Of a DNA stretch of 21,245 nt, positions 1-7,257 are shown piece by piece. Source of the DNA: JAJPJX01 sp964568355 (lineage in GTDB: Bacteria > Acidobacteriota > Terriglobia > Bryobacterales > Bryobacteraceae); assembly GCA_964568355.1 (NCBI GenBank), contig CAZMRK010000550.1:1-21245 (forward strand). The letters run 5' to 3'. Within the stretch, counting starts at the first letter, position 1. The number at the start of each line of letters is the position of its first letter. A program made the translations under genes and the position numbers. The notes beneath the pieces were generated by a model. That model was not told the DNA's origin. It made no database searches and worked only from the letters and a program-made list of their open reading frames with translations.

Positions 1-429
1 GGAATCCGGATGTCGGGTTCGGTGCTGGCCGTTTCTCTGGGACTGTTCCTGGTCTCCGCCATCCTCGAGGGGCTCATTACCCTGACAGTCATTCAGGCTC
101 TCGAAACGCTGAACCCGGGCTTTATTCGCAAACCCGAAGCAGGCGGCTCACGGCTCCTCGGACTGGTAGGCATCGCGGCTATCGCCTTGGCCGTTTTTGG
201 CGTACTCGTCGCTTCGGCCGATCCGGATGGCATCTGGAAGCTGGCGGGTAACCTGGGCATTGCGAATCAGGCAAAAGCGGTGGTTTCCGCCCCGCTGGCC
301 GAGTATCAGGTCAGCCTCTTTCAGAATTCCTGGCTGCGCAAGGCGGCTGCCGGACTTGCCGGCCTGGCCCTCATCTACGGCGCATGCATTTTGTTCGGAC
401 GCCTGGCATCCCGCCACAGGAGCGCTTAA
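1..429 (+). CDS. cbiM: Cobalt ECF transporter membrane component CbiM, C-terminal part
   Basis: The reading frame is open from base 1 (G-I-R before the first ATG at 10), so the gene starts upstream and only its last 142 residues are visible. CbiM is the integral-membrane substrate-capture subunit of group II ECF cobalt importers, working with CbiQ and CbiO. Seen here is a hydrophobic helix with the E-G-L-I-T segment, typical of the last CbiM helix. It is followed by a helix, a periplasmic stretch with the motif DPDGIW (about residues 75-80), and a final helix ending in SRHRSA. This C-terminal unit matches the PDGLE/CbiN-like extension fused to many CbiM proteins, so no separate cbiN is needed. 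The stop codon TAA directly abuts the TTG start of cbiQ. Family assignment rests on this tail plus the two downstream genes, and is firm in context. Confidence 0.85.
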   Translation, partial: GIRMSGSVLAVSLGLFLVSAILEGLITLTVIQALETLNPGFIRKPEAGGSRLLGLVGIAAIALAVFGVLVASADPDGIWKLAGNLGIANQAKAVVSAPLAEYQVSLFQNSWLRKAAAGLAGLALIYGACILFGRLASRHRSA

Positions 430-1164
430 TTGCACCATGTCGTTCTCGAGCGCTGGAGTCGGGGCGCCAGTCCGCTGCACCGGCGCGACGCCCGTGCGAA
501 AGCGATTGCGCTGGTCGTCTTCCTGATCCTGCTGGCCACCTGCCACGTCAACCTGGCTGCACTCGGAGTCCTCTATTTTGTGCTGCTGCTTTCGGTGATC
601 CGGTTCGCCCGATTGCCGCTCGCCGGTGCGCTGGTCCGCTCCGCCATCGTGCTGCCGTTCAGCCTGGTGTTCGCGACCGTCAGCCTTCTGGCCGGCGACC
701 CTGGACGCGCCGCCTCGCTGCTCATCAAGAGCTATCTTTCCGCTCTGGCCGTGCTCACCCTGATCTCCACCACACCGCTTCCGAACCTGCTTCGCGGCCT
801 GGAGCAGATGGGAGTGCCCCACTTTCTGCTGATGGTCTCCCAGTTTCTCTACCGCTACCTGTTCGTCATCTCCGAAGAGGCGCAGCACATGCGTATCGCG
901 GCAACTTCGCGGGGATCTTCCATTCGTGGCTTCGTGGCCCACAAAGAACGCTTCCGGGCCGCTGCGGGCGCTCTGGCGGTTCTCTTTGCCCGATCCTACG
1001 CGCGCGCCGAGCGGATCCACCGCTCCATGATCTCGCGCGGATTCGTCGGCAAGTTTCGTCTGCTGGCCGCTCCCGGATTTGGATGGAAAGACCTGGCGTT
1101 CCTGGCCGTCGCGCTCGCGCTGCCAGCCGCCGCGCGCCTGGCCGCCGAAAGGTGGCCCGTATGA
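430..1164 (+). CDS. cbiQ: Cobalt ECF transporter T component CbiQ
   Basis: CbiQ is the membrane coupling (T) subunit that links CbiM to the ATPase. The 244-residue protein begins HHVVLERWSRGASPLHR, the usual N-terminus of this family. It has several hydrophobic helices between about residues 24 and 125, and carries the amphipathic coupling-helix region with the motif AATSRGSS near 153-160. A second Ala-Arg-rich coupling motif (ARSYARAERIHRSMISRGF) lies near 182-200, and a last helix near 215-235. The start is TTG at 430: it directly follows the cbiM stop and has AGGAG at 418-422, seven bases upstream, while the nearby ATG at 437 is out of frame. The stop overlaps the cbiO start as ATGA, so translation of the three subunits is probably coupled. 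Confidence 0.93.
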   Translation: MHHVVLERWSRGASPLHRRDARAKAIALVVFLILLATCHVNLAALGVLYFVLLLSVIRFARLPLAGALVRSAIVLPFSLVFATVSLLAGDPGRAASLLIKSYLSALAVLTLISTTPLPNLLRGLEQMGVPHFLLMVSQFLYRYLFVISEEAQHMRIAATSRGSSIRGFVAHKERFRAAAGALAVLFARSYARAERIHRSMISRGFVGKFRLLAAPGFGWKDLAFLAVALALPAAARLAAERWPV

Positions 1165-1865
1165 AGCCGGTCATCACCGTACGCGATCTGCATTTCCGGT
1201 ACGACGACGGCACCGTCGCTCTCGACGGCGTCAATTTTGACCTGTGGCCGGGCGAGACGGTGGCGCTGCTGGGAGCCAATGGCTCGGGCAAGACCACGTT
1301 CGTGCTTCACTTGAACGGCCTGCTCGGCGGAACCGGAAGCGTGGAGGTCTGCGGAATGCCGCTCAGCTCCGCCACGCTCCCCGCGATTCGCCAGAAGATT
1401 GGAATCGTCTTTCAGGATTCCGATGATCAGCTCTTCATGCCTACCGTGCTGGAAGATGTGGCCTTCGGCCCGCTGAACCTGGGACTGGATGGCCCCAAGG
1501 CCATGGAACGGGCTCTCGAAGCCTTAAAGCTTACTGGAATGTCCGGGGCCGTACATAAGGCCCCGTATCACCTGAGCGCTGGGGAGAAAAAGCGCGTGGC
1601 TATCGCCGGGATCCTCGCCATGCAGCCGGAGATTCTGGTTCTGGATGAGCCGACCACTTTCCTCGACCCTCCGGCACAACGGGCTCTGGCCGATCTGTTG
1701 CGTACCCTGCCGCAGGCCAAGATCGTCGTGACGCACGACATCCCCTTCGCGGCGACCCTGGCTACTCGTGCTGTTTTCTTTGAAAGAGGAATTGTTGCCG
1801 CGGAAGGGGATGTTGCCGGTATGGTGCACCGTTTTGGTTGGAATTTACCGGCTACGGTGAGATAA
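1161..1865 (+). CDS. cbiO: Cobalt ECF transporter ATPase CbiO
   Basis: This is the ATP-binding subunit of the cobalt importer. All ABC ATPase motifs are visible in the 234-residue protein: Walker A GANGSGKTT (38-46), Q-loop Q85 in VFQDSDDQLF, signature LSAGEKKRVAIA (138-149), Walker B ILVLDEP (158-164), D-loop FLDP (167-170) and switch His192 in VTHD. The DDQLF stretch after the Q-loop is typical of ECF ATPases. At 234 residues it is shorter than many CbiO proteins (about 270-280); the short part is the C-terminal tail after the switch region, and the catalytic core is complete. The ATG at 1161 is chosen because it overlaps the cbiQ stop (ATGA) and begins the MKPVITVRDLHFRY strand expected of ABC ATPases; the frame is open far upstream but that part is a shadow of cbiQ. 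Confidence 0.95.
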   Translation: MKPVITVRDLHFRYDDGTVALDGVNFDLWPGETVALLGANGSGKTTFVLHLNGLLGGTGSVEVCGMPLSSATLPAIRQKIGIVFQDSDDQLFMPTVLEDVAFGPLNLGLDGPKAMERALEALKLTGMSGAVHKAPYHLSAGEKKRVAIAGILAMQPEILVLDEPTTFLDPPAQRALADLLRTLPQAKIVVTHDIPFAATLATRAVFFERGIVAAEGDVAGMVHRFGWNLPATVR

Positions 1866-1889
1866 ATGTTTTGAGGTGAGCCGGCGCCG

Positions 1890-2174
1890 TTACTTCCCGG
1901 CCTTCCGTGCAAGCGCTGCTTTCTTGCGGTGCTCAGCCCAGCGCTTCTTCTGAGCCATCGCAATCCGCTTCCGCGCCGCCTCGCTCAACACTCGCTTTCC
2001 GGACCCCGCTGATTTTGCAGGTGCGGGTCCGCTCGCTGCCACTGCACGCCTGTGACCGAGCTGAGCCTGTATCTGGCGAATCTTCTCTTCTATCTTCTCT
2101 TTCTCTAGCTCGTACCCCACAAGAGCCATCTGCAATGTGGCTTGGTCCTGTGAAGTGGTTCTACTTCTAGCCAT
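1890..2174 (-). CDS. Small basic Lys/Arg-rich protein of unknown function
   Basis: This 94-residue protein is not assigned to a named family. It has an N-terminal amphipathic, probably coiled-coil helix (about residues 10-42, with EKEKIEEKIRQIQAQL). An Ala/Pro/Ser-rich linker (45-60) follows, and then a very basic C-terminal helix with the motif LSEAARKRIAMAQKKRWAE (about 63-81) and the tail HRKKAALARKAGK. Similar R-K-R-I-A-x-A-Q-K-K-R-W-A segments recur in small proteins of Acidobacteria (recalled, not searched). The tail suggests nucleic-acid binding, which is inference. The ATG at 2174 has a good GGGAG five to six bases upstream. It is convergent with cbiO (24 bases between stops) and divergent from dtd. 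It looks like a real gene: clear ribosome site, a composition unlike a shadow frame, and the ordered helix-linker-helix plan. Confidence 0.72.
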   Translation of the reverse strand: MARSRTTSQDQATLQMALVGYELEKEKIEEKIRQIQAQLGHRRAVAASGPAPAKSAGSGKRVLSEAARKRIAMAQKKRWAEHRKKAALARKAGK

Positions 2175-2195
2175 GGTTTCTCCCAGGGGCCACTA

Positions 2196-2207
2196 TAACA
2201 TATGTTA
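2196..2207. promoter_or_regulatory. 12-base perfect palindrome in the divergent dtd / small-protein spacer
   Basis: TAACATATGTTA reads the same on both strands. It sits 22 bases upstream of the start of the small basic protein, in an AT-rich island unlike the surrounding GC-rich DNA. On the minus strand TATAGT (2197-2192) overlaps it and could be a -10 box for the small protein; no good -35 is seen. Symmetry and position suit an operator, but no regulator is known and chance is possible. Confidence 0.3.
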
Positions 2208-2351
2208 GGTCTAACTGTATTAGCATCCTTCCGGACTTTGGCCGCACGTTCTGGTATCTCAGTGCTCCGGCGCGCATTCTCTCGATATTTTTGTATGATG
2301 CTTATATCTCCGGCTAGTGTCCTGTATTTCATCCCGGATAACCTGACGCTA

Positions 2352-2807
2352 ATGCGAATTTTGATTCAGCGGGTGAGACAAGCACGTGTCGAGGTCAATG
2401 GTGCGGTCACCGGTGCAATCTCTTATGGATTGCTTGTATTTCTGGGGATCGCGCGCCACGATACGCGCGCTGAGGCCGATTATCTTGTCGATAAATTAGT
2501 CGGCTTGAGGATTTTTCCCGATGAGCACGGGAAGATGAATCGTAGTATTCGGGAAAGCGGCGGCAGTCTTCTGATTGTGTCGCAATTCACACTCTATGGC
2601 GATTGCCGGAAAGGCCGCAGACCGGGTTTCGATCACGCCGCCCCCCCGCACCTCGCTCAGGTGCTGTATGATTACTTCGTCGAAAGAGCCAAAGCTACTG
2701 CAATCCCCGTAGAAACCGGAATCTTCCAGGCGTCCATGCAGGTGCATCTGATAAACGATGGCCCGGTAACTTTCCTAATTGAGACCGACGATCCTGTTAA
2801 CCCATGA
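2352..2807 (+). CDS. dtd: D-aminoacyl-tRNA deacylase
   Basis: DTD hydrolyses D-amino acids (and glycine mischarged on tRNA-Ala) from tRNA in the cytosol, a chirality checkpoint for translation. The 151-residue protein has the usual family length and begins MRILIQRVRQARVEV. It carries the family signature SQFTLYGD (77-84) followed by KGRRPGF. It also carries the C-terminal Gly-Pro motif NDGPVTF (135-141, G137-P138), whose cis arrangement builds the chiral pocket. The frame is open upstream to 2202 but that extension has no family similarity; ATG 2352 matches the conserved N-terminus, although no clear ribosome site precedes it. The stop codon overlaps the next start as ATGA (2804-2807), so it is co-translated with the GHMP kinase. 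Confidence 0.95.
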   Translation: MRILIQRVRQARVEVNGAVTGAISYGLLVFLGIARHDTRAEADYLVDKLVGLRIFPDEHGKMNRSIRESGGSLLIVSQFTLYGDCRKGRRPGFDHAAPPHLAQVLYDYFVERAKATAIPVETGIFQASMQVHLINDGPVTFLIETDDPVNP

Positions 2808-3817
2808 TTGAAACCTATGGATATGCGCGTGCCGGATTTCTTGGAAATCCGAGCGACGGTTATTTTGGCAAGACCATTTCATTTGCTATGTCCAATTTCC
2901 GCGCGCGCGTTCTTCTCTATCCCAGCGCGCGGCTGGAAATTCGGCCCTCCAAGGCGGATTTGCCGATCTTTGAGAATCTGGAGGATCTCTACCGCACTAC
3001 CCGCTGGCGCGGCTATTATGGCGGAATTCGGATCATTCAGGCCCTGATCGTCCGCTTCATGGACTATTGCCGTGAGCACAATATCGAACTGGAGGACCGC
3101 AATTTCACCATCGAGTACGAGTCCAGCATCCCCCAGCGGCTGGGCCTGGGCGGCTCGAGCGCCATCATCACAGCCGCTCTCCGCGCCCTCTGCCAGTACT
3201 TCTCGATCCGCATCCCTCTGCCGGTGGAAGCCAACCTGGCCCTGGAAACCGAGACCCGGGAGTTGGGCGTACCGGCCGGCCTCCAGGATCGCGTGGTCCA
3301 GGCCTATGAGGGCCTTGTCTACATGGATTTCTCCCGCGACCTCATGGAGAGCCGTGGTTATGGCGCTTATGAAAAGCTCGACCCCGCCCTGCTTCGTAAT
3401 ATATATGTGGCCTGCCGTACCAACTTAAGTGAGGGCACCGAGGTCTTTCACAATAACATCCGTGAGCGCTGGCGCCGCGGCGATCCCGAGATCGTGGAAG
3501 CCATGAAAACCTGGGCTGGTTATGCGGAAGAAGGCCGCGCCTGCCTGTCGCGCGGCGACTATGAAACTCTGGACCGACTAATTAATGCGAATTTCGATTT
3601 GCGCGCGCGAATTTATCGGATAAGCCCGGGTAACCTCGAGATGATAGAGACCGCGCGCAAGGTGGGCGCCACATCTAAATTCGCCGGATCCGGCGGGGCG
3701 ATCGTGGGAACTTATCGCGACGAGGCCATGTACGAGCGTCTGCGGCAGGAGATGCAGGCTATCGGAGTGGATATCATCAAACCTAAAATCGTCTCGCGGC
3801 GCGATCCTTCCGAATAG
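2804..3817 (+). CDS. GHMP-family sugar kinase, glucuronokinase-like
   Basis: This 337-residue kinase has the three GHMP motifs: N-terminal ARAGFLGNPSDGYFGKT (8-24), the phosphate-binding loop PQRLGLGGSSA (110-120) and the C-terminal KFAGSGGAIVG (292-302). Several other stretches look like plant glucuronokinase (glucuronate to glucuronate-1-phosphate). They are LGNPSD-x-YFG-x-TIS at the N-terminus, GYYGGIR (70-76), the GVPAGLQDRVVQ segment followed by GLVYMDFS, and NFDLR near the C-terminal third. That resemblance is from memory of the Arabidopsis protein; no alignment was run. Related sugar kinases (heptose-7-phosphate kinase, galactokinase-like) are the alternatives. It is translationally coupled to dtd through ATGA; no pyrophosphorylase or other nucleotide-sugar gene lies beside it, so the substrate is not fixed by context. 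Confidence 0.8.
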   Translation: MIETYGYARAGFLGNPSDGYFGKTISFAMSNFRARVLLYPSARLEIRPSKADLPIFENLEDLYRTTRWRGYYGGIRIIQALIVRFMDYCREHNIELEDRNFTIEYESSIPQRLGLGGSSAIITAALRALCQYFSIRIPLPVEANLALETETRELGVPAGLQDRVVQAYEGLVYMDFSRDLMESRGYGAYEKLDPALLRNIYVACRTNLSEGTEVFHNNIRERWRRGDPEIVEAMKTWAGYAEEGRACLSRGDYETLDRLINANFDLRARIYRISPGNLEMIETARKVGATSKFAGSGGAIVGTYRDEAMYERLRQEMQAIGVDIIKPKIVSRRDPSE

Positions 3818-3913
3818 CAGTTTGCCGGCACTGCCCGCGCGAAGGCGGTTGCGCATCCAAGTCGCTATAGTAGTAGGAGAAGGGGCGTGGGCTCTTGATT
3901 CCCCTATCACCAC

Positions 3914-4957
3914 ATGCCTACTCGTAAACAAATTCGTTATCAGGATGCCGGCGTCAATATTGATGAAGCTGACAGGGCCGTCTCGTCCATTCGCAAGCTG
4001 GCGCGCGGCACATTCACCCCAGGCGTGCTTACCGACATCGGTTCGTTTGGCGCTTCCTACCTGCTACAAGGCTGGAAAAAACCCGTGCTCGTCAGTTCCG
4101 CCGACGGCGTGGGCACGAAATTGAAAGTCGCTTTTTTGACGGGCCGCCATGATACGGTCGGGGAAGATCTGGTCAATCACTGCGTCAACGACATCGCGGT
4201 GCAGGGCGCGGTTCCGCTGTTTTTCCTCGATTATTTTGCCGTGGGCAAGCTCGATGCCGGTGTCGCCGCCGAAGTAGTCGCCGGCCTGGCGCGCGGATGC
4301 CGCCGCAATGGATGCGCCTTGATCGGCGGCGAGACCGCCGAGATGCCCGGCCTCTATTTTCCCGGCGAGTACGATCTGGCCGGCTTCATTGTCGGCGCCG
4401 CGGAGCGCAATGCCCTGCTGAACGGGCAAAAGGTCCGGGAAGGCGATATCCTGTTCGGTCTTCCCTCTACCGGCCTCCATACCAATGGTTATTCTCTGGC
4501 CCGCAAATTGCTGTTCGAAGTCGCCGGCTATACCGCCGACACGTTGTTGCCGGAGACCGGAACCTCCGTCGCCGAGGAACTCCTCAAAGTGCATCGCAGC
4601 TACCTCCTGCCTATCCGCGAGCTGCTGACGGCCGGATTGCTGCACGGCGCCGCGCACATCACCGGAGGCGGGATCACTGACAATACGCCGCGCATGTTGC
4701 CGAAAGGCTTGGCCGTTACCATCTGTTCTTCCTCCTGGCCCGGCCTGCCGATCTTTGAAGCCCTCCGCCGGATCGGCCGCATCCCGGAGGAGGACTATCG
4801 CCGCACCTTCAACCTGGGCATCGGCATGATTCTTGCCGTGGCGGAGAAGGAGGCGCCGCGCGCCGGCAGAATTCTCAAAGGCCTCGACGAGCCGTATTAC
4901 GAGATCGGGCGCGTGGTCAAGCAGCGCCGCGGCCGGCCCCGGGTGGAGTACGAATGA
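3914..4957 (+). CDS. purM: Phosphoribosylformylglycinamidine cyclo-ligase (AIR synthetase)
   Basis: PurM closes the imidazole ring in purine synthesis (FGAM + ATP to AIR). The 347-residue length and motifs are standard: YQDAGVNID (9-17), the ATP-site loop DGVGTKLK (64-71), VNDIAVQGAVPLFFLDY (91-107), GGETAEMPG (138-146), the GLHTNGYSLAR segment, and the C-terminal domain GGGITDNTPR. The ATG at 3914 is the first possible start after an in-frame TGA at 3896, and gives the expected N-terminus. No ribosome site is near it: the purine-rich AGGAGA at 3875-3880 is over 30 bases away. A TATAGT at 3866-3871 could be a -10 box in the 96-base gap after the GHMP kinase, but lacks a spaced -35. The stop overlaps purN as ATGA. 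Confidence 0.97.
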   Translation: MPTRKQIRYQDAGVNIDEADRAVSSIRKLARGTFTPGVLTDIGSFGASYLLQGWKKPVLVSSADGVGTKLKVAFLTGRHDTVGEDLVNHCVNDIAVQGAVPLFFLDYFAVGKLDAGVAAEVVAGLARGCRRNGCALIGGETAEMPGLYFPGEYDLAGFIVGAAERNALLNGQKVREGDILFGLPSTGLHTNGYSLARKLLFEVAGYTADTLLPETGTSVAEELLKVHRSYLLPIRELLTAGLLHGAAHITGGGITDNTPRMLPKGLAVTICSSSWPGLPIFEALRRIGRIPEEDYRRTFNLGIGMILAVAEKEAPRAGRILKGLDEPYYEIGRVVKQRRGRPRVEYE

Positions 4958-5586
4958 AGCGCCTCGGAATTCTCCTTTCCGGGCGCGGATCCAACTTCGA
5001 GGCCATTGCCGATAACATCGCCGCGGGCGCGCTGGATGCCACCATCGCGATCGTCATCAGCAACCGCCCGGAAGCACGTGGCCTCGAAATCGCCCGCCGG
5101 CGCGGCCTCCCCGCCGTTTCCCTGCCCTCCCGCGGCCTCGACCGCGAAGTCTATGACCGCATGCTCGTCGAGGAATTGCGCAAGCACTCCGTCGACCTGA
5201 TCTGCCTGGCCGGGTTCATGCGGCTGCTCAGCGCCGCCTTCATCCGCGAATTCCCCCAGCGGATTCTCAACATCCACCCTTCTCTGCTTCCCGCCTTTCC
5301 CGGCCTGGATGCTCAGCATCAGGCGCTCGAACACGGCGTGAAGATCAGTGGGTGCACGGTACATTTCGTGGACGAGTTCCTGGACGCCGGTCCCATCGTC
5401 TTACAGGCCGCGGTGCCCGTGCTCGATTCCGACACCGCGGACTCGCTGGCCTCGCGCATCCTCGAGCAGGAACATCGCATCTACAGCGAAGCAATCCGCA
5501 TCGTGCTCAGCGGCCGTTACCACGTAGAAGGCCGCCGCGTTCTCCAGTCCGCGGGTTCGCTGCCGGAACCGGACCGCGCGCGTTAG
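4954..5586 (+). CDS. purN: Phosphoribosylglycinamide formyltransferase (GAR transformylase)
   Basis: PurN transfers a formyl group from 10-formyl-tetrahydrofolate to GAR. The 210-residue protein shows the N-terminal phosphate-binding GRGSNF (10-15), LAGFMRLL (85-92), and the catalytic stretch RILNIHPSLLPAFPGL. Its Asn106 and His108 fall at the same positions as the E. coli catalytic residues. Asp144, in EFLDAGPI, is the third member. GCTVHFVDE (133-141) is also conserved. Start ATG 4954 overlaps the purM stop, giving a purMN operon as in many bacteria, although the two enzymes are not consecutive steps. All key residues are present and the gene is intact. Confidence 0.97.
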   Translation: MKRLGILLSGRGSNFEAIADNIAAGALDATIAIVISNRPEARGLEIARRRGLPAVSLPSRGLDREVYDRMLVEELRKHSVDLICLAGFMRLLSAAFIREFPQRILNIHPSLLPAFPGLDAQHQALEHGVKISGCTVHFVDEFLDAGPIVLQAAVPVLDSDTADSLASRILEQEHRIYSEAIRIVLSGRYHVEGRRVLQSAGSLPEPDRAR

Positions 5587-5611
5587 CAAACGGACGACTG
5601 CCGCCCGGCCC

Positions 5612-5638
5612 TTGCCCGTTCCCTCGCGGGCGTACAAT
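5612..5638 (+). promoter_or_regulatory. Possible promoter for the fucosidase gene
   Basis: TTGCCC (5612-5617) and TACAAT (5633-5638) lie 15 bases apart in the 62-base gap between purN and the fucosidase. The -10 box is a good match; the spacer is short. A start about seven bases after it would fall near 5645, only a few bases before ATG 5649, giving an almost leaderless message. This agrees with the lack of a ribosome site. Confidence 0.3.
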
Positions 5639-5648
5639 ACGATTTTCC

Positions 5649-7247
5649 ATGCGCACCGTCCAACTGCTTACTCTTCTGTGCCTGCTCCTGACGCCGTCCG
5701 GCGCGGCCAATCGCCCTGAGCGCGTGGAGTGGTTCCGCTATGCCGGCTTCGGGCTCTTTATCCACTGGAGCGTGGACAGCCAGATCGGCCCCACGATCAG
5801 CCAGTCCCTGGTCGGCGGCTCGGAGGACTACATCCAGCGATTCCTTCAGTTGCCGCGCAGCTTCAATCCCCGGAAGTTCGATGCGCGCGAACTGGCGGTG
5901 CTCGCCCGGCTGGCCGGCTTCCGTTATGTGATGTTCACCGCCAAGCACCACTCCGGCTTCTGCATGTTTGAAACCGCGACCACGCCCTTCAATATCATGC
6001 GCACGCCTTACGGCCGCGACATCGTTCGGCAGGTGCTCGACGCGTTTCGTCAGGAAGACGTGGCGCCGGGTCTTTACTATTCCCCCGACGACTTCCTGTA
6101 TCTGCATGAGCACGGCATCCCCATCAATCGCTATACCAATGAGGCCTCGCCGGACCGCAACCCCGGACTCCTGCAATATGACCAGGCGCAACTGCGTGAG
6201 CTGCTGACCCGCTACGGCAAGGTCGACCTGCTGTTTCTCGACGGTCCCGCTCAGAATCTCCGAGAGACCGGCTGGCAGCTCAACCCGGACCTCATCGTCA
6301 CTCGCGGCGCTATGGAAACTCCCGAGCAGCATATTCCCGGCGTGCCGCTGGAAGGCGCCTGGGAATCCTGCATCACGATGGGCGAGTCCTGGCAATACCA
6401 ACCCACCAACGAAAACTATAAGTCCGGCACGGAGCTGATCGGCGCCCTTATCGAAACCCGTGCCAAAGGTGGAAATCTGCTGTTGAACGTCGGACCGAAG
6501 CCCGATGGCGAGCTGCCCATTGAGCAGGAATCGCGCCTGCGCGAGATCGCGTTATGGATGTTCGTGAACGGAGAATCGATCTACGGAGTGCGGCCCTGGG
6601 TCGTCACCAACGAAAAAGACATCTGGTTCACGCGCAGAAAAGGCGAAGATACCGTTTACGCATTCATTACCGGACCAAGATGGAAGCTCGGCGAGTGGAA
6701 AGAAATCACCTTACGCTCCATCAAGGCCACCTCCACCACCAAGGTCAGCGTGCTCGGCCAAAACGACAAGGTACTGGAATATCGTCCCGGTGTTGTGCCC
6801 GAGACCCGCTGGCACCAGGAGCCCGACGGACTTCGCGTCACCGCCATGCGTGCGCAGCGTCTTTACGACAATCGCCGCTGGCCCAACCCCGTGGTGCTCA
6901 AGCTGACCCATGTACAGCCGGCCATGACGCCGCCTCACGTGCTCACTTCCGGCGCCGCGTGGAACGTGCAAGCTTCGTCTGTCACCTTCACCGGAGATCT
7001 CAAGGCGCTGGGTAACGCCGGCAGCGTTCAGGTAGGCTTTGAATACCGTCCCCGCAAGGGTATGACAGATCTCTATGAAAGGACCGCGCCCTGGACCGCC
7101 ACCACCTATCTTTCTCGCTCCACCCCGGGCAGCTTCACCATCCGGGTTCCCGGCCTGGAAAAAGGGCGTGCCTATGATTACCGGGCCGTTGTCAAACATC
7201 CTTTGATCACCATCTACGGAGAAGAAAAGGTCTTCACCGCGCAATAA
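5649..7247 (+). CDS. Secreted GH29 alpha-L-fucosidase
   Basis: A retaining exo-fucosidase of family GH29 that would remove terminal fucose outside the cytoplasm. The 532-residue protein begins with a Sec signal peptide (residues 1-20, ending SGAA). The (beta/alpha)8 domain then starts at WFRYAGFGLFIHWS, the classical GH29 opening. Further hallmarks are FTAKHHSGFCMFET, VDLLFLDGP (192-200; Asp198 is the likely nucleophile), WESCITMGESWQY (238-250) and KGGNLLLNVGPKPDGE (273-288). A beta-sandwich follows, and then an added domain of about 100 residues at the C-terminus (from about 430) with a fibronectin-III-like pattern ending YGEEKVFTAQ. The acid/base residue is not conserved across GH29 and was not placed. 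ATG 5649 is chosen for the signal peptide; the open frame upstream overlaps purN and has no family sequence. The VCBS gene follows after ten bases. Confidence 0.92.
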   Translation: MRTVQLLTLLCLLLTPSGAANRPERVEWFRYAGFGLFIHWSVDSQIGPTISQSLVGGSEDYIQRFLQLPRSFNPRKFDARELAVLARLAGFRYVMFTAKHHSGFCMFETATTPFNIMRTPYGRDIVRQVLDAFRQEDVAPGLYYSPDDFLYLHEHGIPINRYTNEASPDRNPGLLQYDQAQLRELLTRYGKVDLLFLDGPAQNLRETGWQLNPDLIVTRGAMETPEQHIPGVPLEGAWESCITMGESWQYQPTNENYKSGTELIGALIETRAKGGNLLLNVGPKPDGELPIEQESRLREIALWMFVNGESIYGVRPWVVTNEKDIWFTRRKGEDTVYAFITGPRWKLGEWKEITLRSIKATSTTKVSVLGQNDKVLEYRPGVVPETRWHQEPDGLRVTAMRAQRLYDNRRWPNPVVLKLTHVQPAMTPPHVLTSGAAWNVQASSVTFTGDLKALGNAGSVQVGFEYRPRKGMTDLYERTAPWTATTYLSRSTPGSFTIRVPGLEKGRAYDYRAVVKHPLITIYGEEKVFTAQ

Positions 7248-7257
7248 GCGATAAGCC

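Noticed and set aside
148..1020. Long minus-strand open frame (290 codons)
   Set aside because: Shadow of cbiM and cbiQ; composition rich in Gln, Gly and Arg with no family features or ribosome site.
2105..2332. Minus-strand open frame upstream of and overlapping the small basic protein
   Set aside because: No ribosome site or family; it covers the AT-rich divergent spacer and runs into the supported gene in another frame.
3849..3871. TTGCGC and TATAGT as a purM promoter
   Set aside because: The spacer is only 11 bases, too short for a standard promoter; the -10 box alone is too weak to call.
5583..6401. Minus-strand open frame of 272 codons
   Set aside because: Shadow of the GH29 fucosidase gene, whose family motifs fix the coding strand.
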